From Liolophura sinensis (Eukaryota; Mollusca; Polyplacophora; Chitonida; Chitonidae), in contig NC_088302.1 in assembly GCF_032854445.1 (NCBI RefSeq), positions 51,800,046 to 51,864,045 on the forward strand: a stretch of 64,000 nucleotides of DNA, written 5' to 3'. The notes under the pieces were generated by a model. The model saw nothing but the letters and a program-made list of their open reading frames with translations. It had not been told where the DNA came from and ran no database searches. Below are positions 38,163 to 48,600 of the stretch, piece by piece (within the stretch, counting starts at the first letter, position 1; each line of letters opens with the position of its first letter). Both the position numbers and the translations under genes were made by a program.

Positions 38163-38838
38163 AATTCATCAGTAATATATAGTCATGATATAGTGCCGGA
38201 ATTCTCTTTAGGTATAGAGTAATGCTTTAAACTCGTAGATAAATCATGGTAACAAAATAGTCACCTTATCAATTTAGCAAAATGGCTCTTTCAAATGTTT
38301 TTTTCCACGAGACCACCACACTGTCACTTATTAGGCGTACTATGTGTATTTACGGTACCAAATCAGTTTCTTCACACAGTCTGCAAGGATACATTATATC
38401 GCCTTGCGTGGTGCTAAGCCTACATAGAACACTACCTACGGTTGATGGAAGGGATCGCAGAGGTTCAGTATCAGCTCTGCTGGGGGGCCTCTTGCACAAA
38501 GCGATCGTAGGCCAAACTGACTGTAACTACCATGGCAACATGTTTTCCACATGTGTCTCCATGACGAATCCCTTTGATCAAGCGGCGATGCTGGCCATTA
38601 GGACATCCCATTCACAAATAGCCTATCTTGTAGCATTTCCTCAGTTGATTATATGCTTATGTGCACAACAAACCGTGTCTTACATGAACGAAAAGCATGC
38701 AAAAGCTAAATTTTTGTTTTAAATCATATCATTTTAAGCGTTGAATAAACTTTAACCGACTTGAGCAGAACAGAGCATCATACAGGAATCTGTCCACTAC
38801 CTTTCTGACCTTGAAATGTTGTCACGGTCCAGTAGTGG

Positions 38839-39972
38839 TCAGCTGTATGGGTTTATATACAAGAAGTGAAGCCCATACCTGTCTGTTTGAACAGGTAATC
38901 TATGCGCTATGAACTCGGCCATTCTTCCCGCCAGGTGTTGTTTCGTCTGTTTCGTCAGGTCGTCACAGTTATGATGCAGACTGATGTTCACGACAGGGTC
39001 TGCAGTTCCGGCTCGTAACATCGCCACGCCAGTCTCAACCTCCAGAACTGTATTCTTAAACAAAACAGCCACTCGTTCCAAGAATACATCACATTTCACT
39101 GGAAATATATTACTAATAACTAGTAATGAATACTGCGTTTAACTCACTGAATGCTGATCGTGGCTGTCTAAATGTATACGGTACATTTAGAAACAAACAA
39201 ACATATATAGCAATAACGTCCAACCTTCTATACTGTGTGTACCGGTACCGAACTATAAGTGTAGTTCCACAGAGACTTGTATATTACCCATGTAATTAAC
39301 ATTTCTTGGATTCATTTATTTCTAAAGCCAGGCTCAATTAACATCTGACAAATAACATATAATTGAGCTTTACTCTGAAACTTGACTCTATAAGCCAGTC
39401 TTAACAGAGGTCACGGCACGCATTCTCATTGGACGACGTTTTTAGTTGCAGAGTAACAAAATTCTCACTACCAAAATCAATAGATAAATTTGTAATGCAC
39501 GTGCGATACTTGTATTGCCACCAATTAAGGCAATCTTAATAAAGTCAGTCCCCATCTCTTAAGCGCATATAATACATTTATCCAGCTTTTATCAAAATCT
39601 GTTTTCTGAATTCTGTCCTCGATGTGTTGAAATTTTGGGAATTAACTGTATAATTTTCAAACAAGCAAAAGCCCATAAGGCTATATATAAGGCATAATGG
39701 CAGTACTTAAGAATATACTTTAACTGTCCGTGCCAAGTAACGGGTCTTTTCGTGCTCAAATTAAATGGGCTATTATAATCAAACAGCGTTATATTCAGAC
39801 ACAGTTCTTCGACACAACGGAGTAACAAACCTCTTTTTTTTATACCCAGATACCATACCTGTAAATTTGACTTCAACAGGTCTACTAGATACGTGGATAG
39901 CTGATTCAGAAAGTCACCAGTTATAGCCTGCTTGTCTAGGTTTGTTCTGACCACAGCACAGACACACGCCAT
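38839..39972 (-). CDS. MIF/D-dopachrome tautomerase family protein, two (or more) exons
   Basis: Exon 1 is 39972-39859 (38 codons, starts MACVCAVVRTNLDK, contains GDFLNQLSTYLVDLL, donor CAG/GTATGG, phase 0). Exon 2 begins at 39054 after acceptor TTTTGTTTAAG and reads NTVLEVETGVAMLRAGTADP then VVNISLHH, RMAEFIAHRLPVQTDR. These align without gaps to MIF exon 2, including the 16 residues from the exon start to the AG(G)T turn. Splice positions match MIF (exon 1 ends at Gln, exon 2 at DR). If exon 2 reads through, the protein ends YGLHFLYINPYS at 38839 (109 aa; MIF is about 115). If the donor AG/GTATGG at 38879 is used, a third exon is expected, which I did not find. The catalytic N-terminal Pro is absent (Met-Ala-Cys instead) and the CxxC is absent. 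MIF proteins are cytokine-like tautomerases; activity here is doubtful. Confidence 0.68.
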
Positions 39973-40570
39973 GACTGACTGTAGGTTCTCAGCTCACTGT
40001 GAGGCTATAGCCAAAACTTGATTTTACATAAGGACAAAATTCAGGTATAATGTATACTCTGGCGGCGTATATATTACACCGACGCATAGAGTTATCCAGG
40101 TAATTAACAGCACAGGACTAAACTGTCGCCTGTGTATACCCTCGACTAAATCAACAAAGAGAAACACATTGGAGCAAACAATGTGACAACCTGAAACTAT
40201 ACACGCAGTTGTTATTTTGCCGTGTATCAGCCTGAATGAGTTAATACAATACCATATCAGTTGTGGGCTATGTTCTGGTCCGACTGGTTAATAGCTTAGC
40301 AAACTGAAGGGCATATATGTGGACAGACGGGTAGGTCCCTAGAGTTTTGGCTTGATTGCCGAGTACAGTTGTTAACAAACACTGCGATCATACTTCTGTT
40401 TGCATAAACATACACGCCTGGACATACTGCTCCTACGTTATTCATATATCCCATCAAGGCCGGAATATTGGATAGTTTCTGATATGTGTAGAGCCCAGGA
40501 CAAAAAGAATGTACTGGAGGGAAAAAACACGTTGGATTTAATACGGTTACGTAAATCGTGAAGCTAGAAT

Positions 40571-40743
40571 GGAATTTATTTATTTGTTTGATTGGTTTTT
40601 TACACCGTACTCAATAATAAATTTATTTCACCTATACGATGGCGGCCAGGGTTATGGTGGTAGGAAACCGGGCAGAGTCCGAGGGAAACCCACGACCATC
40701 CGCAGGTTAGTGACAGACCTTCCCATATAGTGCCGGAGAGGAT
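40571..40743 (-). mobile_element. Family A SINE, head missing
   Basis: Reverse-oriented tail and body: TTTATTTATTTGTTTGATTG, TACACCGTACTCAATAATAA, AAACCCACGACCATCCGCAG. Truncated before the tRNA head. Confidence 0.8.
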
Positions 40744-41109
40744 CTTCGGTGTATAGCGGTTAGCGTTTGAATGCACAGCTGTAAATTTTTACCATTTAGG
40801 CTACATTTATCTGTTTAATTACTTGGTTCACCATACCCAAGACTTACACCATGGCCTTCAGTTTTATGATTCGTGATAACCAGAGTGTCAAGCATAAACC
40901 GCCAACCTTTGGCAAGTAACTAACGAATGTTCGGAAATGCCACTGATTATCACCGCACAGCGAGCTCAAAGCGTTTGTTGTATACGCAGAAGATAAGCTC
41001 CGACGAACTCCACGTAAGACCATCACTACTGGTGCCGATTTCATGAAGCTCACTTAGCTAAGTTTGTCCTTGACTACCATGACAACATATATTGTAGAGA
41101 TATGAAGTG

Positions 41110-41313
41110 CGTCTAGCTAAGGGCAACTTAACACTACGTATGCTTCACAAAACTGGCCCCAGATGTCCGAGATGTCCATCGCTTCCTGTCGCCGAGGCCC
41201 GAGAAAGCCGGAAACGATCTCCCGACATTCCCTGCCCAAGGCTGGGATTGAACCACCATTTGGTGTGTTCTAACGACCGAAAGACATAAATCTTAATCAC
41301 TCCGCCACCTCCC
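41110..41313 (-). mobile_element. tRNA-like SINE of a further type
   Basis: On the minus strand from 41313: GGGAGGTGGCGGAGTGATTA (A-box-like, Ser/Leu tRNA style with a long variable arm) and GGTTCAATCCC (B box, 41253-41243). The body downstream shares nothing obvious with family A. The 3' limit is uncertain. Confidence 0.55.
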
Positions 41314-42069
41314 ACTCCTGTAACTAGTTGAACTTAAAAGCTCCAAGTGATTTGTCTTTACAATATAAAAGTACATAATAACAAAAAGTGGAACATGGTA
41401 ATTTTGAACGATGACTCCCTTTGATATGACCAATTAAGAACTGCAATTAACTTAACAATTATATCACTAATCAACTAAAATCAATAAACGTAGAATAACA
41501 AATTTTATCAATATTTTTGAAAAAAAGTGTCACTTTTAATACATACATGCACATATACAGAGCGTTCAACATTTGAGGTTATTTACAAATACACATTCTT
41601 TATTATAGTACATCCATTACAACGGAATAATACTATCATTCACAAATAGCTACTGTTAGGAATGACTAACACTATTATGTTAGACCAGATATTGGCCTAC
41701 CTTTGGCATAGAAGTTATCTATCTAACCCAGCCGTCAATCAGTAGCAAATATATCAGTCATTACTGCATACATCAACAAATTATACCAACTGAAAACAGA
41801 CAAAGTATACGGCAATAAAAGGCAGGTTATCATTTACCATAATTAATGGTACATGTTATATGGCATATGACTTAAATTTTACGAAATGTTTTACAAAACA
41901 TAATCATATATGTTAACAATATATAAATAAATATTCTGAAATCATATTCGTCATTCTATTCACAACACAGGATTTGTCAGCTTATGGAGATGGAGTTCAG
42001 CACTGAACGATTCTAGTAATCCATGCAAGTGAAATACAACATCTGATCATTTCGCTCAATAACCTGATA

Positions 42070-42333
42070 TTTTATTTATTTATTTATTTATTTGATTGGA
42101 GTTTTATGTCCTATTTCAAGAATATTTCACTTCTACAACTGCTGCTAGCATTAGAGTTTGAGGAAAACCGGGGAAAACACACGACCGCCCACAAATGGTT
42201 AGCAGACCTTCACATGTACGACCAGAGATGAAGCCAGCATGAGATGGACTTGAACTGGCAGCGATCAATGGGTGAGAGGGTCCTGGGTGATTGTGCTGCA
42301 TTGTCCAGCTAACCGCTGAACTATGGAGGCCTC
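42070..42333 (-). mobile_element. Family A SINE, full length
   Basis: On the minus strand: GGCCTCCATAGTTCAGCGG head with box A, CAGTTCAAGTCCATCTC box B, the body, and a tail of five AAAT units. Best copy for defining the family ends. Confidence 0.85.
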
Positions 42334-43439
42334 CCTCACAAGCTTCAAGTCCTAAATATTAAGTTTTACCAGCCGGTAGATAACAAGGCATAGGTATTTT
42401 GGATGCCAATTCAAGCCAACCTATGTTTTTTTGACGTTCATCACTTAGTAACCCTCAGTATATGTGAACAACATCACCTAATTAATCTTTTGAAACCCTT
42501 TATGGCATTCTTAAATGTACATGTCATATGTAGACATGGATATCTGAACATTTTTTTTTTGTTTTTCATGTTTTTTTGATGATTCAAGAATCCATTTAAA
42601 ATACAAACATGCCCAATCTCCCCAACATTTAAAGTCAGATCTAGAACTGCTCTGGTAGGGAACTAGTTCTGAAGATATACCTGCTCCAACTCATCAGATT
42701 CTTTCCTTCATGCTACAGGTGTGTTGAAGTTGCGATTCCGAGTGGTAGTCACTTAAGTGATTTCAAATTGATACATTTCAGATGGACATTTAACACTAAA
42801 AATCTCTAACATGGCTTTTGTGCCTCACTTAATACTGGATAGGCTAACAAAAATAAAACCTTGTGAACAATGATTTTTCTGATTGATGACTGCAGTTGTG
42901 ATTAAAAAAAAAAGTGGCCCAACATTAGCCAACATTGCACCTGATATAATTCTATCTTTGACAACTGAACCATTGTGTTTATATGTAAACACTTCCGAAA
43001 AATACCTTGTAAGAGCTAAGAAAAGTGACTGGATGAATCAAAGTAGAATTATGTCACATCTTCATCAAAACAGCCAGAAATTTCTAACTGGTTTATCTAC
43101 CACCTTTCAAACAGGCAAGTTTATTACAAGGAATATACACTTAAATTTATACTAACTAATAAAGGAAATCCCTGCATCCTGGACACAATGAAACACTGGT
43201 TATTTCTGTCACAGCCCATAAAACTACTATTCTTTTTCCATGTCATACATGTATTTATTTTATTTGATTTATTAGAATGTGATGTTGAGAGTGCATCAAC
43301 ATGAAAATTGTTATCAAAGAGAAGGCTTCTTTGCAAGTCAATCAAAATGTCTGAGGGCTTGATGGTTTGAAAGTCAATCATTACTGTGGTGTTTGTCAAC
43401 ATTAACCAGATAAAGCCCACCATGGATAATGTCAAGGTC

Positions 43440-43922
43440 CCAGTTTGGGCCAGATTTCACCCAATGTCAATGTGACTCAGTCTGCCACATCTGACAAACT
43501 GTCAGTATATGTGTTCATTTATTTGATTGGTGTCAATACAGCCTGAATAACGGCGAGGTAAGACCCAAAGTCAACCAGATCTGACATAAAGTCCATCTGA
43601 CCAAAGTAAATTTAGGTTTGACCCATTGTCGACATGACCCAAGCCAAGTCAGATTTGACCAATGACAACATGGCCATGGTGAAGTTAGATTTGAGCCAAT
43701 GTCAACACAACCCAGGTAAAACCAAATAAGGCCCCGTAAGGTCATGACGCAGGTAGAGCAAGATATGTCCAATCATCAACATCATCCCGACACAACCCGA
43801 TATTGCCCACTGCCAAGATGATCTCATATAGCCAGGTATCACCCATCGTCAACATAATCCAGGTACAGCCAGATATCAACTATTGTCAACACTATTCGGA
43901 TAAAGCCAGAAATTGCCCAATG
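43440..43922 (-). repeat. Degenerate ~35-bp minisatellite in the PPME1 3' UTR
   Basis: Repeated phrases such as CCAATGTCAACA, CCAGGTA and AGCCAGATAT recur every ~35 bp with much divergence. The array directly follows the PPME1 stop, and the CCTGTTGACATTGG around the stop codon is itself a repeat-unit phrase. Confidence 0.7.
43518..43523 (-). terminator. Candidate PPME1 polyadenylation signal AATAAA
   Basis: AATAAA on the minus strand, about 400 nt past the PPME1 stop codon, after the repeat-rich 3' UTR. Other AATAAA/ATAAAT hexamers occur near 43255-43270, so the true cleavage site is not fixed by sequence alone. Confidence 0.4.
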
Positions 43923-43941
43923 TCAACAGGCTGGAAACGTT
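43923..43941 (-). CDS. PPME1: PPME1 exon 16: 19-nt terminal coding micro-segment
   Basis: After the exon 15 donor (CACAG/GTAGGC at 44447) the next plausible acceptor is TTATTTTTGCAG ending at 43942. The spliced codons are R T F P A C stop, matching the VFPGC C-terminus of vertebrate PPME1. Without splicing, exon 15 would stop at once at TAG, giving ...NFHR. The FPxC match and correct phase favour the spliced form. The stop codon lies at the edge of a degenerate minisatellite that forms the 3' UTR. Confidence 0.8.
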
Positions 43942-45601
43942 CTGCAAAAATAAGACATAGTGTTATGAGTAATAACCATTGTTATTTTTCAGCTAATTAA
44001 AGAAGAAATCAGTGCAGCAAATGGAGGTAAATGTGGAATAATGTACTTAAATACATATTCTGCATGGCACAAAAACCAGCCTTTCTTTGCCCCAAAAGAA
44101 TTTGTGGAATGTCTCTAGACTAATGTTCTGCATACTTTATTTGATATAAATATAATTTATCATAATCAATTAATCGATTTAATATTATTTATTTACTAGA
44201 ATGTTTGTCCTCCGCAAAAATACCAGATACACCTCGATTTCAATTACAGGTGAAATAGTGAAAGTGATTTGATACTGCCACCTTACTGATAAGTGGACGA
44301 CTGCCTGAGGTGATACAAAGTTAACCTCTGTCTCCAATCAACACACAGCAAAGGCCTGATAGCATGACTAACTGTACACTAGGGAGGATAAATGGACGGT
44401 TGCATGTCCTTTATGTCTCGTAATCTAATAGTCTCTGAAAGCCTACCTGTGAAAATTTGCTGTAGGCTCTGCCACCTTATGTCGTACCATGAATGTGGCC
44501 AGCACATCAGCAACCTAGAAACAAAAAAACTTTCCTTTCATCTAAAAAAGCTCACCATTTTATCTTAGATACAGCAAACTCCCAGACAAATTAATGTCAA
44601 TGTACAGGTACCATATATTTGACATGTTACAGAGAAGAGCACTGTTGTCACAACACCATCATTCCATCCTGCCATGATACATACCGGTATCCTACAATGT
44701 CAGTATTCTACATTTTGGCACATTTTCATAGTTTAAATTTTCACATATCCTGACAAATTCACAACCTCTTCACATACATACTTCAGAAATGTTCTTCTTC
44801 ATTTAACTAATAGTATGGCCAATATGCCCTTTGTTTTTACTATTTGGAAGTACCAAAGGGTTGGGAAAATAGGGTTGTTTAACCAAATAAAACATAGTGT
44901 CTCACCTTATCTGGGACATCCTCATGAACTGCATGGCCACACTGTGGTAACACCTGCATCTGGAACTTGCCTAAGAACAAAGAACAAGACTGTAGCTAGG
45001 TTGCACAAGTATGAAATATAGCACACCTTATTAACTATAAACATGCCAAAATTACTGTTGGTAAATTTTAGCTATCAAAAATGTGATGAGCACCTCTGGG
45101 ACTATATTTATTTATTAATCTAAATGGCTTTTCATGTCATACTGAAGAACATTTCACTTTGTAACGGCAACCAACATTAAAGTGGGAGGCACCCACAACC
45201 ATCTGAAAGGTGGCTGGCATAACTTGCCACATACGAACACAGAGGAAGGCAGGATGAGCTGGACTTGAACTCACAGCGACCACACTGGTAAGAGCCTCTT
45301 GAGTCAAAGTGCTGAGCTAGCACACTAACCACTCAGCCCTCTGAACCCACATAAAGGCAGCTACAATTTGGTAGCAAAAGGTAAAATTTTCAGGTTTTAT
45401 GAGGCCTCTTGATATTGTAAAACAGACAGTGATTTGAAAAACAGAAAAAAATATATTTACCCTCTTTTAGTATTATCAGATGGAAAGCTGTATCATTCAA
45501 AATTATTAGCAAGATGAGTATCATTTGACTTTATCTGACAGATATGTTACATTCAGCAAAATGAACAGATATGTATCATTTGGGGCTTTTTTAGACAGAT
45601 A

Positions 45602-45647
<46 letters not shown>

Positions 45648-48600
45648 CAATGTGTGAACAGACAGTCCCAATGTCAATGATGGACAAACTCACCCTGCAT
45701 CTGGCCTATAGTTAGATCTTTGTCCAATCTATCAACACCTACAAAAGATCAGTAATACTTGTATAATATTGTTTGGCTCAGACATCGCTGATAGGGAATT
45801 CTGCCACCAGTTATTCCCATTCAAAGCGACAGTGCAAGTAAGATATTGCACCTGAAAAAACAAAAAAATGCTCAAACACTTCTTCACATAAAGTCTAGAC
45901 AAAGTCTTGAGTATACAAGCTTACAGAGATATATTCTAACAAGTTTGTGGCCATGGAGACAATGAAAGCAATAAAACCTGTGACAAATCTTGTATCTCAC
46001 TTCTATTATACATCTAAGCAAAGTTCCACGCGTCACAGAAACCAATGTGAAAAGAGATAAGGAGTCTGTGAACTTCAAGCTGACCATGCAGCAGGAGTCA
46101 TTAGATCACTTGGCCAGTCAGTGCCTTACATGTAGTTGGCCCCAAGTGATCCCAGTCTACTAGTAGTTCATTTATTTATTTGGTCTATTATGCAACAATT
46201 AACCTTCACTAGGAAAGTGGTCAGGTTCAGAATAGGTCAGTGTCAGGATTTCATGAGAATTCTGAGAAGCCCTCTGTCAAAAAGAGTACATACACAAATT
46301 GATACCGTCACCTCATATGATCAAGTATGCCAATCTGTAGACAGCGTCAGTACCCAAGGAACCAAGTCCATTGATTGGCCAACCAGCACCACATTATTTA
46401 TTTATTTTCAAACGTGAAACTGTGAACACATGTATAACAGAATCAACATGGCAAGGTGAAAAAGCACCCAAATTTTTGCTTTATTCCCTATTTGTTTACC
46501 CAAATGAATATGCATGCACATGTACACAGCACGGAAGTCACCTACCTGCCAACAGTAACAACTTAGATGCGTGACACTCAAGAAACAGTTGGGAAAGACC
46601 CTTAAACCAGCCTAAAATCAGAACGAAAATGAAAATAATAGAAACTGTTTTGAAGACACGAAAAACACAATAAATCCTCACAAAAACTTTCAACATGTAT
46701 GTCTCTAGACACACATTTATTCAATTGTGAAACTGTTCCAATCACCAAAATTCTGACATGCATTAAGTTAAGGAATTATCAGGTCATTTAGTTGGGATTT
46801 AATGCTGTACTCAACAATAAATCACTTCCACGAACAGTCAGTCTCATGGGTTCAGGAAACCGCAGAATAAACCACCAGTCTTTGGTAAAGTAACTGACTA
46901 ACTTTGCCACATATGATGTACAGATGAATGTCACAATGATGGAAGGCAAATGCTCTCAAGAGAACTTCACCCACATGGCCGCTCAACTGCTTAGAAGTAC
47001 AAAGGCTTTAAGAACAGTGGCAGTGGCTGACTATCTATGATTTCCTGTTGGAAGCTGGAAATGAATTAATCATGTTGGGATTGTATGATAGACACCTTAA
47101 CCAATCAGCTGCAACCACCCCAAAGTTTTGAAATGGTTCTATCTACTAACATTATAAGGCACTTCTGATAAATGACCAGACAAGATGAAGGCAAATCTTA
47201 TGGGTCGTGATCATGAATCACTAAGATCCATGATTATAATGACATTTTTTCACACTTACTTAGTCAATAATAAAAAAATATCAAGTAACAAAGATTGTTA
47301 AGTCTCCTCTTCTAAGGGGGAAAGTGATGACATACCCGGCCAGAATTGCTCTGTGTTTGACAAGTCAATCCTCCATGTGTACTTCACATCTGACACATTC
47401 TACAACAGTACAACATAACCACCATGAGGTTTGTAACATAATACAACATAAATTACCATGAGGTTTGCAACATAGTACAACATAACCACCATGAGGTTTG
47501 CAACATAGTACAACATAAATCACCATGACGTTTGCAACATAGTACAACATAACCACAATGAGGTTTGCAACATAGTACAACATTAATCACCATGAGGTTT
47601 CCAACACAGTACAATATAAATCACCATGAGGTTTGCAACATAGTACAACATAACCACCATGAGGTTTGCAACATAGTACAACATAAATCACCATGAGGTT
47701 TGCAACATAGTACAACATAACCACCTTGAGGTTTGCAACATAGTACAACATAACGACAATGAGGTTTGCAACATAGTACAACATAAATCACCATGAGGTT
47801 TGCAACATAGTACGACATAAATCACCATGAGGTTTGCAACATAGTACAACATAAATCACCATGAGGTTTGTAACATAGTATGACATAAATCACCAGGAGG
47901 TTTGGCAACATAGGTATTTAACAGCAAGACCTAAATAAAGGTGAGTTCATTTCACAAAACAGATGTGCTAAAAAATGTCATCAAAAGTTTGAAGGAAAAT
48001 GTCAGGTCTTACATAATGACATTTGAAGTTTGCCTCTTACTGTTACAAAGTGCATTATTAAAACTGGATACCGAATGCTCATAATGCAAGCAATAACAAT
48101 TTTCTGAATATTTACACTAAAAGAAGAAGACAGAACCAATTAACCTTTGGGCATGATCTCCAATAAACATGTATCCCAGTTCTCTTTACTCATTTGCAAA
48201 CACAGATTACAAGAAACAGAGTAAAATTCCATCATAGTAATTCAATGCATGTTATTAAATTTTTTTTGTTATGATAAATACGCTCACACACCAAAGAAAC
48301 CAGACCGAATATTCCAGGGAAGTAATTACCCCTTGATCATGTGTCACAGGTTTTGTGTTATCACATTCCTTGTGGGTTGCCTCCCCTTCTTCCTCCTGCT
48401 CCTCTGCTATGGTGGTGTTTTGATTACAACTGTTGGCAGCTGCGTCCACCTCGTGGTCTAACACTGCAGTGGCTGTCTCATCTGTATCCACTCTGAGATT
48501 ACATACATGGGTAAGAAACTGGTCTACGATGAATTTTACATGACAACAAAAAAAAGAGAAAAGTACCGATACCTACAAGTACATGCATTATCATGTTTCA

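Larger units (their letters stand above)
39973..43439. other. Intergenic region between the MIF-like gene and PPME1
   Basis: Three SINEs (40571, 41110, 42070) in otherwise unclassified sequence. The left part includes the presumed promoter of the MIF-like gene (upstream of 39972, minus strand); no TATA or other motif stands out. The right part may belong to a longer PPME1 3' UTR. Confidence 0.5.

Noticed and set aside
38282-38722. 146-codon open frame followed closely by AATAAA
   Set aside because: No recognisable domain. The stretch TTGCACAAAGCGATCGTAGG ... ACTACCATGGCAAC looks like a common dispersed invertebrate repeat rather than coding sequence. Worth reconsidering only with transcript support.
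44441-44447. PPME1 ending at the TAG just after exon 15
   Set aside because: Possible, but splicing to 43941 restores an FPxC C-terminus like vertebrate PPME1 in the correct phase, so the spliced form is preferred.
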